Source: DATAOG01 sp963757395 (GTDB taxonomy: Bacteria; Pseudomonadota; Alphaproteobacteria; Geminicoccales; Geminicoccaceae). From it: a stretch of 64,000 nucleotides of DNA. Location of the stretch: contig CAVWRK010000005.1 of assembly GCA_963757395.1 (NCBI GenBank), forward strand, positions 124,001-188,000, read 5' to 3'. Below the pieces are notes generated by a model. That model saw only the letters and a program-made list of their open reading frames with translations. It made no database searches and was not told the origin of the DNA. Positions 1 through 8,676 of this stretch are shown here, piece by piece. Made by a program: the position numbers and the translations under genes. The stretch's first letter is position 1. Each line of letters starts with the position of its first letter.

Positions 1-486
1 CAGCTCGAGCAGATCGATTGTCGTGTCATCGGTGATGGTTGGCTGGGCACGCGCATCGCAGAGGTCGAGCAGGACCCGGACCTGGCGCAGCATTCGCTGG
101 CCGGCGGTCTGGATGTCGCCGAGACAGGCGCGCGCCTGGCCCGACAGCGGCCCCGCCGAGCCGTCGAGCAGCAGCTCGGTGTTGCCGAGGATGGCGTTGA
201 GGGGGGTCCTGAGCTCGTGGCTCAAGCGTGCCGAGCGCAGCCCCGGCAGGTCGCCGCCACCGGATGCTCTCGCCCCGTCCGCCAGGCCGCTCACGTCGCC
301 CACGAGCGGCCCGCTGGCGCGGCTGGCGCGGCGGCGGTCCGGCGCGAGCCTGCTCCAGATGCCTTCGTTCGGCCCTTCGGCTGCGGAATCGGTCTGCTCG
401 AGCATGGTGTCAAGAACGGTCCCGGCGGGCGGCCGCCGGTGCGCTTCGATGCTCGCTCCGACTTCGCGCCAGCGGTCATGGGCCAC
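1..486 (-). CDS. Sensor histidine kinase, C-terminus cut by window edge
   Basis: On the minus strand an open frame runs off the left edge. It contains a clear HisKA dimerisation and phosphoacceptor segment, RLSHELRTPLNAILGNTELL, with His as the expected phosphorylation site. The ATPase (HATPase_c) domain would lie beyond the window. About 75 residues of poorly conserved sequence precede the H-box. An in-frame stop (TAG) lies just upstream of position 486, so the start must be the GTG at 486 or a later codon such as the ATG at 405. No sensor domain is visible in the part present, so the signal is unknown and the protein may be a soluble or hybrid kinase. Family identity is secure, function is not. 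Confidence 0.8.
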   Translation of the reverse strand, partial: MAHDRWREVGASIEAHRRPPAGTVLDTMLEQTDSAAEGPNEGIWSRLAPDRRRASRASGPLVGDVSGLADGARASGGGDLPGLRSARLSHELRTPLNAILGNTELLLDGSAGPLSGQARACLGDIQTAGQRMLRQVRVLLDLCDARAQPTITDDTTIDLLEL

Positions 487-657
487 CCTAGGGTGCCTCG
501 AGTTAACGAACTTCTAACGCCGGCCGCCGGCCCGGACTTGCCCGCCAGCGGCCGCCGGTCCGGCATTATCGGGTTGACAAGTCGAGCGTCGGGATTGCGG
601 TATCGATCCGGCAGTCACCGCAGCCGGCTCTTGCCGGGGGCCTTCGCGGAGCGGCGC

Positions 658-1213
658 ATGGAGCACTATCGCTATCCGGCCACCACGCTCGCGCCCGACT
701 ATCTGCGCGTCGCCTTCGGTCTTGCGGCGACCGCCGGACCGCTCGTGGCGCTCGACCTCGCCCGGGGGGTCGCGGCGGTGTTGTCGGGACTGGCTCTGCT
801 GTTTGCCTGGTTCGGCGTGCGTACGGCGCTCCGGCAGTTGAGCTGGATCGAGCTCTCGGCCACCGACATCGCGCTCTGCGGGCCGATCCGCCGGCGCCTG
901 CCCTGGCAGCAGATCCGCAGCCTGCAGCTGGCCTACTACGCCCCGCGCCGGGCGCGCCGGGACGGCTGGCTGCAACTCTCGCTGCGCGGCCGGAGCGGGG
1001 CCGCGATCCGGGTCGATTTCGACCCTCGACGGGTTCGACGAGCTGTTGCGGCGGGCGGTCGGCGTCGCCACGCGCAACCAGCTGGCGCTCGACACGACCA
1101 CCCAGGCCAATCTCGCCGCGCTGGGTCTGGCGGCGGGCTCGGCGCGCGCGCTCAGGCCGGCGCGACCCGATCGGCAGGTATCCGCCGACCGCTCTGCCAA
1201 CGCGCCTCCTTGA
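658..1213 (+). pseudogene. Small membrane protein, PH-domain-like (frameshifted)
   Basis: An ATG at 658 opens a frame encoding about 120 residues: a short N-terminus, two hydrophobic helices near residues 18-55, and a beta-rich stretch with W, I and L alternation (around SWIELSATDIALCGP and PWQQIRSLQLAYY). This resembles membrane-anchored bacterial PH-like (YdbT/DUF304-type) domains. The frame breaks at about 1023, where GACCCTCGAC appears to hold one C too many. With one C removed the reading continues DGFDELLRRAVGVATRNQ to a TGA at 1211-1213, giving about 184 residues. The 3' end overlaps the convergent GGDEF/EAL gene by about 60 bases. The family assignment is tentative. Confidence 0.5.
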
Positions 1214-3917
1214 GCCAGACCAGCAGCTGGTCGCCGGTCATCGCGGAGCCGAACCAGTAGCCCTGCGCCTGATCGCAACCGAGCGCTCGCAGCCGCTCGA
1301 ACACGTCCTCGCTCTCGACGCCCTCGGCGACCACGTCGAGGCCCAGGCCCTTGGCCAGCTTGACCACCGCGCGCACGATCACGGCGGCGCTGTCGTCACG
1401 GGTCATCGCGATCACGAACGAACGATCGATCTTGAGCTCGTCGATCGGCAGCTTCTGCAGATAGGCCAAGGACGAATAGCCGGTGCCGAAGTCGTCCAGC
1501 GACAGCTTGCAGCCGATCGCCGCAATCCGCTCCAGCACCTCGAGCGCGGCCGCCGGATCGGCCATCAGCGCGCTTTCGGTGATCTCGAAGGTCAGGCGTT
1601 CGGGACGTTGCTGCCAGGATGTCAACAGACCGCGAACGATGTCCGGCAGCTCGGGGTCCTGCAGCGACTTGACCGAGAGATTGACCGCCACGCCGAAGTC
1701 GTGGCCCTGCTCGGTCCAGCGGCGCAGCTCGCCGAGCGCGGCGTTCATCACCCAGAGCGTCAGCGGCTTGATCAGCCCGGTCTGCTCGGCGCTGTGGATG
1801 AACTCGTCCGGCGGAATCGCGCCGAGCTCGGGATGCCGCCAGCGGGTCAACGCCTCGACCCCGGCCACCGTCACGGTCCGGGCATCGATTTTCGGCTGGA
1901 ACTCGAGCAGCAGCTGACCGTCCTCGATCGCCCGCCGCAACTGCCCGCTCAGGGTCAGCTGGCGGACGCTGTTGGTATCGGACTCGGCGCTGTAGACGAC
2001 GAAGCCGGTCGGCCCGCGCTTGGCGGCGTACATCGCCACGTCGGCATGCTGCAGGAGCTCGGGCCCGCTCTGGCCGTGCTCGGGATAGAGTGCGACCCCG
2101 ATGCTGACCCCGATCTCGAGCACCAGACCGCGGATCTCGAACGGATGGCGCAAGCCGTCGACGATCCGCAGGGCGACCTCGCAGGCGGTCGCGAGGTCGG
2201 TCGGGCCCGGCAGCAGAATCGCGAACTCGTCGCCGCCGAGCCGCGCCACCGTGTCGGTCGCGCGCAGCGGCTGCTGCAGGCGCGGGCCGACCTCGGTCAA
2301 GAGCAGATCGCCGACGTCGTGGCCAAGCGTGTCGTTGACGTCCTTGAAGCGATCGAGATCCAGGAGCAGGACCGCCATCGACAGATGCGCCCGTCGGGCG
2401 GCGCCGATCGCCCGGTCGATGCGGTCGTTGAACAGAGTCCGGTTGGGCAGCCCGGTCAGGGCATCGTGCAAGGCCATGCGCTCGAGCTCGGCCTGCTGCG
2501 CCTTGCGCTCCGCGATGTCGCGCAAAATCCCGATGCCGACCCATTTTTCGTCGACCCGGATGCGGCTGAACGTCGCCTCGACCGGAAACCGGCGACCGTC
2601 CTGGGTCCGCGCGCTCAGCTCCTGGCTGCCGCCCGCCTGCGCCAGAGCCTCGAGCGAGAGACCGCGCCGGTCGGGCAGCAGGACCGTGACCGGACCGCCG
2701 ATCAGCGCGCTCGCCGCGGCGCCGAAGATGTGCTCGGCCGCCCGGTTGCAGGACAGCATGCGACCGTCGTCGGCGAAGGTGATGATGGCATCGAAGCTGC
2801 TGTCGACCAGCTGGCGCATCATGTCGTCGGTCGCCGGCAAGCTGCCGATCTGGCCGACCAGAGCCCGCGCCTGGCGCTCGACCCGCAGCAGCATCGCGAC
2901 GCTGAACGCGAGCAGCAGCCCGAGCAGCGGGGCGACGGTGTCGACCGCCCAGGCGGCGGCCGGCTGCAGGACGCCGGCAACAGTTACGATCAGCCCGCTG
3001 CTGCCGGCCAGCAGCGCCAGGCCCCGGCGCCAGGGCAGGCGTAGGAACCACGGCCCGATCAGCAGCGCCAGGAGGCCGCCGGCGACCGCGATCGGTGCCC
3101 CGGCGAGGCGATGCAGGGCGCGGTCCTGGATCAGGGTCTCGAAGGCCAGCGCCTGGAGCAGCGGGCCCGGCAGGGCGCGGTAGACCGGCACGCTGCGCCA
3201 GTCGCCGAGCTCGATCGCGGCGGGGCCGACCAGGATCGACTTGCCCATGACCATCGCGGGATCGTAGTGACCGATCAGGACGTCGACGAAGCTGAGCGTC
3301 GGGATCGTGGCCGGATCGATGCTGAAGTCGATCAGCAGGTCCCGGGCCGCGGCACCCGGCTCGCCCGCCAGCCAGGCCGGCATCGTCGGCACGGAGCCGC
3401 CACCCCAGGCGGCGACCGTCGGCACCCCGCGGATCAGGCCCTCGGGGTCCGGCTGAACGTTGATCGACGCCAGGCTGACGTGGCGCTGAAAGCGGGGCAA
3501 GGGCGCGGTATCGAAGATCCGATCCTGCACCCACTGGCGAAGGACCGCGAGCGCCACCCGGTCCGGCCCGGCTACTGCCAGGACCTCCTCCAGGGCGCGA
3601 TCGTCCTCGGGGCCAGACGACGAGCTGAAATCGAGATCGAAAGCGACGCGGCGGGCACCGGCCGCGAGCAGGCGCCTGAGCACCTCGGCATGATAGCGGC
3701 GCGGCCACGGCCAGCGCTTGAGCGCCTGCAGGCTGGCGGGGTCGATCGCCACGACCAGCAGCTCGCCGGATGCCGGCCGCGCGTGCAGATGGGCACGCAG
3801 ATCCATCAGGTCGCGCTCGATCTTGTCGAACCATCCGCCGAGACACATGGCGGCGACCAGGAGGCCGACCAGCAGGAACGGCCGATGGCGCGGCATGGTC
3901 ACCGGCCGCATCATCAC
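1152..3917 (-). CDS. CHASE2-PAS-GGDEF-EAL membrane signalling protein
   Basis: This 921-residue protein probably makes and/or degrades cyclic di-GMP in response to an extracytoplasmic signal. An N-terminal helix (residues about 13-29) is followed by a CHASE2 sensor (about 30-260), three membrane helices (about 268-345), a PAS domain (about 365-470), a GGDEF domain with an intact GGDEF motif at about 561-565, and an EAL domain with GVEALTRW near 686 and the DDFGTGYSSL motif. Both catalytic signatures look intact, so net activity cannot be predicted. It starts 5 bases after the stop of a FecR-domain gene, which points to one transcript with the two FecR genes upstream. FecR and CHASE2 domains recur together, so these partners may form one envelope-sensing unit. 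Confidence 0.9.
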   Translation of the reverse strand: MMMRPVTMPRHRPFLLVGLLVAAMCLGGWFDKIERDLMDLRAHLHARPASGELLVVAIDPASLQALKRWPWPRRYHAEVLRRLLAAGARRVAFDLDFSSSSGPEDDRALEEVLAVAGPDRVALAVLRQWVQDRIFDTAPLPRFQRHVSLASINVQPDPEGLIRGVPTVAAWGGGSVPTMPAWLAGEPGAAARDLLIDFSIDPATIPTLSFVDVLIGHYDPAMVMGKSILVGPAAIELGDWRSVPVYRALPGPLLQALAFETLIQDRALHRLAGAPIAVAGGLLALLIGPWFLRLPWRRGLALLAGSSGLIVTVAGVLQPAAAWAVDTVAPLLGLLLAFSVAMLLRVERQARALVGQIGSLPATDDMMRQLVDSSFDAIITFADDGRMLSCNRAAEHIFGAAASALIGGPVTVLLPDRRGLSLEALAQAGGSQELSARTQDGRRFPVEATFSRIRVDEKWVGIGILRDIAERKAQQAELERMALHDALTGLPNRTLFNDRIDRAIGAARRAHLSMAVLLLDLDRFKDVNDTLGHDVGDLLLTEVGPRLQQPLRATDTVARLGGDEFAILLPGPTDLATACEVALRIVDGLRHPFEIRGLVLEIGVSIGVALYPEHGQSGPELLQHADVAMYAAKRGPTGFVVYSAESDTNSVRQLTLSGQLRRAIEDGQLLLEFQPKIDARTVTVAGVEALTRWRHPELGAIPPDEFIHSAEQTGLIKPLTLWVMNAALGELRRWTEQGHDFGVAVNLSVKSLQDPELPDIVRGLLTSWQQRPERLTFEITESALMADPAAALEVLERIAAIGCKLSLDDFGTGYSSLAYLQKLPIDELKIDRSFVIAMTRDDSAAVIVRAVVKLAKGLGLDVVAEGVESEDVFERLRALGCDQAQGYWFGSAMTGDQLLVWLKEARWQSGRRIPADRVAPA

Positions 3918-3921
3918 CGCA

Positions 3922-5034
3922 TCACCAGCCGCGGATCAGGCTACGCCGTCGCTTGCCCTTGCCGGTCGGCCGATCCAGCCACCGCTCGCGCAGGTTCCTG
4001 CCCAGAACCAGACCCGGCACGATCAGGAGCACCAGCCCAGCGGCGGCGACCGGCACCAGAGTGAGGAGCATCTGCCGGTCGTCGAGCCAGGCGCCGAGCC
4101 AGCTTCGTCTCTCCGGATGAGTCTCGAGGAGCGGTCCGGGCAGGCGCGCCGACGCCCGCAGGCCCGGTGAGCCGGGGGTGGTGCCCGCCGCCTGGTCCTC
4201 CACCGCTGCGACCGCGGACGGAGCCGTTGGCGGCGCGGCCGGCGCGGCCAGGTACCAGCGCACGGGCCCGGTCCGGCTGAACCCCTGCGGCAGGTTCGGA
4301 AGCTCCAGCCGGCGCGCCGGCCGGCTGAGATCGGCCGGCTGGGTCAAGCCTTGGCGCGGCCCGAGCTCCACGGGCGCGCCGCCATTCGCCGGACTGACCG
4401 TGACCCGGCCATCGAGCACCAGGATGCTGCTCTGCCACGGGTCGACCGCGACCTCGAAGCTGGTGCCCTTGATGCCGAGGCTGAGCAACGGGGTCCGGAC
4501 CTCGACGGCGCGACCGGGCCGCTGCTCGATGTCGACGCGCAGACGACCGCGCTCCTGCCGCAACTGCTGGTCCTCGCCCTGGCGGCGTGCGATCAGGATC
4601 AGCCGGCTGCTCGGCGCCACCGCCAGCCGATCGCCGCCGAGCACCAGGGTGACGCCGCCGGTGGCGCCGGTCTCGATCTCGCTCGGAGCAGGCAGCACCC
4701 GGCCGATCACGATCGGCTGCCAACGGCCGTCGCCCTGCGGGCGCCAGATCGCTTCGCCGGTCGCCGCCACGACCACCCATTCACCATCGAGCGGCGCCTG
4801 GCTGGTATCCAATGCGATCGCTGCGCCGAGCTGGACGTCGGCCGGCTCGGCCGCAGCCCCGGCGGTCGGCCCCGGTGCCGCGAGCAGCGCGACCGCCGCG
4901 AGCACGCCCGCTGCCCCGACGCGCACGAGGTGGCGCCGGCCGCTGCGGGCGGGCGCCGGCGCGGGCGGACGGCGCGGCCTAGATGCGCGCACGGGCGGGC
5001 GACCGCTTGGGGGCTCGTTGGGCGGGGATCGCAT
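3922..5034 (-). CDS. FecR-domain protein with C-terminal membrane anchor
   Basis: About 370 residues. A basic N-terminus and hydrophobic segment (about 35-60) suggest export. The middle (about 90-240) has the FecR fold pattern, with repeated short beta-strands and the conserved GIKGTSFEVAV followed by a GRVTVSPANGG turn. A second hydrophobic helix lies near residues 325-350, followed by a very basic tail, so the C-terminus is probably cytoplasmic. The start at 5034 overlaps the upstream FecR gene by 56 bases. A later GTG near 4992 would shorten the overlap and remains possible. It is the middle gene of a FecR-FecR-CHASE2/GGDEF/EAL operon. No sigma factor lies nearby, so this is probably not a classical FecIR system. 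Confidence 0.82.
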   Translation of the reverse strand: MRSPPNEPPSGRPPVRASRPRRPPAPAPARSGRRHLVRVGAAGVLAAVALLAAPGPTAGAAAEPADVQLGAAIALDTSQAPLDGEWVVVAATGEAIWRPQGDGRWQPIVIGRVLPAPSEIETGATGGVTLVLGGDRLAVAPSSRLILIARRQGEDQQLRQERGRLRVDIEQRPGRAVEVRTPLLSLGIKGTSFEVAVDPWQSSILVLDGRVTVSPANGGAPVELGPRQGLTQPADLSRPARRLELPNLPQGFSRTGPVRWYLAAPAAPPTAPSAVAAVEDQAAGTTPGSPGLRASARLPGPLLETHPERRSWLGAWLDDRQMLLTLVPVAAAGLVLLIVPGLVLGRNLRERWLDRPTGKGKRRRSLIRGW

Positions 5035-6034
5035 CGAGCACGCCTTCGGTCAGGCGGTCGAACAGCAAGCGCGGGTCTTCGCCGATCGCCTCGGCGGGCG
5101 GGTCCGCGGCCGGCGCCGCTGCGATCGTCGGGGCGTCCTCGACGGCCCGGTCGCCAGCTGCGTTGCCCGTGGTCGCGGAGGTGGCTTCGGTGGTCGCCGG
5201 CAGCGCGGCCAGCGCCGCCGGCGCGGCCACCTCGCTCGCGCCCGCGGACAGGGCGGCGGTGGCGACCGGGACGGCGGATTCGACGCTCGCGGCCGCCGAG
5301 GTCGAGGCTTGGTTGGTGGCCGCCCGCGCAACCGTCAACGGCGATCCGGGCAAGTCGCCCTCGGCGACCGCGGGCTTCGGCTCGAGGGCGGGCAGGATGA
5401 GCCGCTCGACCCGCTCCAGCGGCTGCCCGCTGGCGCGCCGGAAGGCGAGCGCCTCGTGACCGCTGGCCTGGGCCGATTGACCGGCCTCGAGCCGGATTTC
5501 GCGTTGGCCGTCCGGCGTCGAGACCCGAAGCCGGCCGCGCTCGACCGCGACCTCGGTCGCATCGGCGCCGACCGTGACGTCGAACACGCTGCCCGCGACC
5601 TCGATCGCGAGCGCCGGCGTCGCGACCGCGAACGGCGGCGGCTCGGCCAGGCGGTAGCGGAGCCGCCCGGCGGTCTGTTCCAGAGCTGCCCCGGGCGCCG
5701 CGTCCGGCAGGCTGAACTGGCTGCCCGGACCGGCGCTGACGTGGTCGGCGGCGCGTGCCAGGATCAGGCGGCCGCCGGCGCCGGTCGTGACCCGGCTGCC
5801 GTCCGGCAGCGTGGTCGCCGGCAGCGCGGCTGCCCAGCCGGTGGTGCCGGGCGCCAGATAGCGCGCCTCGCCCACCCGCTCGACCACCCGCCAGGCGTCG
5901 GCGCGGACCTCCGGCGGCGGCGCCTCGCCGGCGCTCTGGCAGGCGGCCAACAGGCCGGCGCCGATCACAATCGGCACCAGCCGGCAGAAATTGGCCCGGG
6001 GCCTCGCCCCTTTCGCCAGAGTCATGGAAACCAC
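4979..6034 (-). CDS. FecR-domain lipoprotein
   Basis: A 351-residue protein with a lipoprotein signal: a hydrophobic stretch followed by the lipobox LLAACQS, so Cys about residue 32 is probably lipidated. Residues about 50-190 show the FecR pattern (LPDGSRVTTGAGGRLILA, then a GSVFDVTVGADATEVAVERG motif). The last third is low-complexity Ala/Pro/Thr-rich and probably unstructured. It is the first gene of the operon leading to a second FecR protein and a cyclic-di-GMP enzyme. An ATG at 6034 is used here; ATG at 6022 (five codons on) is also possible. The role is inferred to be periplasmic sensing or scaffolding. No ligand is evident. Confidence 0.8.
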   Translation of the reverse strand: MVSMTLAKGARPRANFCRLVPIVIGAGLLAACQSAGEAPPPEVRADAWRVVERVGEARYLAPGTTGWAAALPATTLPDGSRVTTGAGGRLILARAADHVSAGPGSQFSLPDAAPGAALEQTAGRLRYRLAEPPPFAVATPALAIEVAGSVFDVTVGADATEVAVERGRLRVSTPDGQREIRLEAGQSAQASGHEALAFRRASGQPLERVERLILPALEPKPAVAEGDLPGSPLTVARAATNQASTSAAASVESAVPVATAALSAGASEVAAPAALAALPATTEATSATTGNAAGDRAVEDAPTIAAAPAADPPAEAIGEDPRLLFDRLTEGVLDAIPAQRAPKRSPARARI

Positions 6035-6134
6035 CCGCGCCCACAGGATCGATGGTCCGTGCCGGAGCGTCAGGAGAACGGAAAGCTGTTACTTTTTGGT
6101 TAACGCCCGGACCGGGCGGGTCGCGGCAGCCTCC

Positions 6135-7472
6135 TCAGAGGCTCTGGCCGATCGCCTGATCGAGGATCGAGAGGCCGTCGTCGATCTGGGCCTCGGTCGC
6201 CGTCAACGGTGGTGCTATCCGCCAGACGCTGGCGAGGCCCGGCAGCGACACGATGTTCATCGACAGGCCGAGCTCCAGGCAGCGGCGGGTGATCCTCGCC
6301 CCGAGCTCGGGATGGGGCGTCCGGCTCTGCCGGTCGGTCACCAGCTCGACGCCCCAGAGCAGCCCGCGGCCGCGCACGTCGCCGATCACCTCGTAGCGCT
6401 GCTGCAGGTCGCGCAGCCCCGCGGCCAGCCGCTCGCCGAGCACCACCGCGCGCGCCGCCAGGCGCTCGCGCGCCAGCACCTCCAGGACCGCGAGGCCGAC
6501 CGCCGCCGGCAGCGGATCCGAGACGTGCGAGGTCACGTGCACGAAGCCGCGCTGATAGCAGCGCTCCTCGAGCTCGGCGCTGGTCACCGTCGCGGCGAGC
6601 GGGATGCCGCCGCCGAGCGTCTTGGACACCGCCAGAAAATCCGGCACCACGCCATCCTGCTCGAAGGCGAAGTTGGCGCCGACCCGGCCGAACGCGGTCT
6701 GCGCCTCGTCCAGGATCAACAGCATGCCGCGCGCCTCGCAGAGCTCCTTGAGGCGCGGGAAATAGCCCGCGGGCGGCACGATCACGCCACCGGTCGAGAG
6801 GATCGGCTCGGCGATCGCGGCCGCCGGCTGGCCGGAGGTCTGGTTGTCGATCAGCTCGAAGCCGACCTCGAGGCAGGAGAGGTCGCAGGCGTCGGTGCAA
6901 TGGCGGATCGGGCAGCGATAGGCGTTCGGCGCCGGGATCGCGAGATTGCCGGGCACGCCCGGGCCGTAGCCGCGGCGGCCGACCGAATAGGTCGCGGCGC
7001 CCGCCCCACCGGTCAGGCCATGGAAGGACGAGGTGAGACCTACCACTTCGTGGCCGCCGGTCGCGAGCTTGGCCATGCGCAGCGCCGCCTCGTTGGCCTC
7101 GCTGCCGGTGTTGAGCAGGATCACTTTCTGGAGCTGAGGCGGGAGCAGCGCCGCGAGCTCGCGGCAGAGATCGACGACCTCGGGCGCCAGCAGCCAGCTG
7201 AACAGATGGATCGCGCGCTCGGAGCTGCGCCGGATCGCGGCGACCACGGCGGGATGGTTGTGACCAAGCGTCGCGCACATCTGGCCCGAGGTGAAATCGA
7301 GCAGCCGCCGGCCGCTGTCGTCGTAGACGTAGCTGCCCTCCGCGCGTTCGATGAAGAACGGCGGAAAGTCGCCGACATAGCGGATCATGTGGCGCTCGAC
7401 CGCCGCCTGCAGCGCGCGCCGACGGCCCTGCCAGGCGCTGCCGTCGCCGTTCGGATCGTCGCTCACGGTCAT
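6135..7472 (-). CDS. Class III aminotransferase, 2,2-dialkylglycine decarboxylase-like
   Basis: A 445-residue PLP enzyme. Features are the GSEANEAALRMAKLATGG phosphate-binding region (about residue 105), LILDEAQTAFGR with the PLP-pyridine Asp, and VSKTLGGGIPLAA with the Schiff-base Lys (about 270). Segments such as THVSDPLPAAVGL, IGDVRGRGLLWGVELV and GLSMNIVSLPG closely match 2,2-dialkylglycine decarboxylase, which decarboxylates dialkylglycines and transaminates to pyruvate. Substrate specificity inside this family varies, so the exact reaction is inferred. The ATG at 7472 was chosen over an upstream in-frame codon because a good Shine-Dalgarno run (AGGAGGG) precedes it and the family begins there. 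The neighbour on the other strand is a glutamine amidotransferase-like gene, about 200 bases away. Confidence 0.85.
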   Translation of the reverse strand: MTVSDDPNGDGSAWQGRRRALQAAVERHMIRYVGDFPPFFIERAEGSYVYDDSGRRLLDFTSGQMCATLGHNHPAVVAAIRRSSERAIHLFSWLLAPEVVDLCRELAALLPPQLQKVILLNTGSEANEAALRMAKLATGGHEVVGLTSSFHGLTGGAGAATYSVGRRGYGPGVPGNLAIPAPNAYRCPIRHCTDACDLSCLEVGFELIDNQTSGQPAAAIAEPILSTGGVIVPPAGYFPRLKELCEARGMLLILDEAQTAFGRVGANFAFEQDGVVPDFLAVSKTLGGGIPLAATVTSAELEERCYQRGFVHVTSHVSDPLPAAVGLAVLEVLARERLAARAVVLGERLAAGLRDLQQRYEVIGDVRGRGLLWGVELVTDRQSRTPHPELGARITRRCLELGLSMNIVSLPGLASVWRIAPPLTATEAQIDDGLSILDQAIGQSL

Positions 7473-7672
7473 CTTGCCCTCCTGCCTCGATCCTGGCGAC
7501 GCTAAGAGCGCTGGCGCCCGGCCGTCAATGGCCGCAGCATCAGCGCTGGAACGGTCGGGCTCGGGGGGGGGCGGTGGCACGAGAATTGCGGACGGCACCT
7601 TCATCCGCTATCAGCACATCCTATGTCTCACGGCGAGCGAAGCGCTCCGGGAAACACAGCGGTCGGGGCAAC

Positions 7673-8386
7673 ATGACCAAGCAGGTTCTGATCGTCGTCC
7701 ATGGGGCGCATTCGACGCCCGGGCGAATCGGCGAACGTTTGGAAGCGCACGGCTGCGTCCTCGATCGCCGCTGCCCCAACCTGTTCGACCCCCTGCCCGC
7801 GGACCTTTCGGACCATGCCGCGGCGATCGTGTTCGGCGGCCCCCAGAGCGCCAACGACGACGACCGGCCGGCGATCCGGATGGAGCTCGACTGGCTCGAG
7901 AAGGTGGCGCTGCCGAGCGGGATACCGGTGCTCGGCGTCTGCCTCGGCGCCCAGATGATCGCGCGCGTGCTCGGCGCGAGCGTCGGCCGCCACCCCGAAG
8001 GGCTGGTCGAGATCGGCTGGCACCCGATCTACCCGACCCCGGCCGGCCAGCGCTACTTCGACGGCCCGACCATGTTCTACCAGTGGCACAAGGAAACCTT
8101 CGCGATCCCGGCGGGCGCGGTCCACCTCGCCCACAACGACGCCTTCGACGCCCAGATGTTCAGCTACCAGGACCGGGTGTTCGGGATCGAGTTCCACCCC
8201 GAGATGACCCGCGCCATGGTCGAGCGCTGGTCGGGCTCGGAGCGCGGCGGCGCCATGCTCACCCTGCTCGGCGCCCAGCCGCGCGAGGTCCAGCTCGAGA
8301 GCTACGACCGCTACGCGCCGGCCACCGACCGCTGGCTCGACCGCTTTCTCGACAGCTGCCTGCTGCGGCCACCCGCCGAGGACTGA
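7673..8386 (+). CDS. Type 1 glutamine amidotransferase (GATase1) protein
   Basis: A 237-residue stand-alone class I glutamine amidotransferase domain. The nucleophile Cys sits in GVCLGAQMIARVLG (about residue 85) and the catalytic His-Glu pair in GIEFHPEM (about 167-172). These proteins hydrolyse glutamine to supply ammonia or act on gamma-glutamyl compounds. GMP-synthase-like and gamma-glutamyl-amine hydrolase members look alike at this level. No synthetase partner is adjacent. The ATG at 7673 is preferred because the family begins with MTKQVLIVVHG and the frame upstream of it is not conserved-looking. The partner substrate is unknown. Confidence 0.85.
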   Translation: MTKQVLIVVHGAHSTPGRIGERLEAHGCVLDRRCPNLFDPLPADLSDHAAAIVFGGPQSANDDDRPAIRMELDWLEKVALPSGIPVLGVCLGAQMIARVLGASVGRHPEGLVEIGWHPIYPTPAGQRYFDGPTMFYQWHKETFAIPAGAVHLAHNDAFDAQMFSYQDRVFGIEFHPEMTRAMVERWSGSERGGAMLTLLGAQPREVQLESYDRYAPATDRWLDRFLDSCLLRPPAED

Positions 8387-8420
8387 GGGGGCATACCCCA
8401 TCGAAGCTGTCCTCCGTCGC

Positions 8421-8438
8421 CCTCCGGCGGCCCGGAGG
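8421..8438. terminator. GC-rich hairpin after the amidotransferase gene
   Basis: CCTCCGG, a 4-base loop, then CCGGAGG form a 7-bp perfect hairpin 35 bases after the amidotransferase stop. There is no T-run, so it is at best a weak or Rho-assisted terminator. It is directly followed by a 14-bp tandem duplication. Confidence 0.35.
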
Positions 8439-8461
8439 TCGGGTCGGGGAGGTCGGGTCGG
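8434..8461. repeat. 14-bp perfect tandem duplication
   Basis: Two adjacent identical copies of GGAGGTCGGGTCGG lie in the 290-base intergenic space before the next gene. The first copy overlaps the right arm of the hairpin. The rest of 8387-8676 holds no gene that I can support. Confidence 0.7.
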
Positions 8462-8676
8462 CCCGCGGGTGAGCGCAGCCCGTCATGGAGGCGGCATCCT
8501 CCCCCATCGTGCAGCGAATCGATCCGCGGGCGCGCGCTTCGGTTGACAATGGCACGCAGCGCGCCCAGCTCTATTCGAGCTGGAGCAGCGATCCAGGGAG
8601 ATCCCGCCTCCAGCCATAGCCTTGCAACAATGGGAATCGGGAATCCTTTGGCAACCCCACCCAAGGGAGGCGAAGC

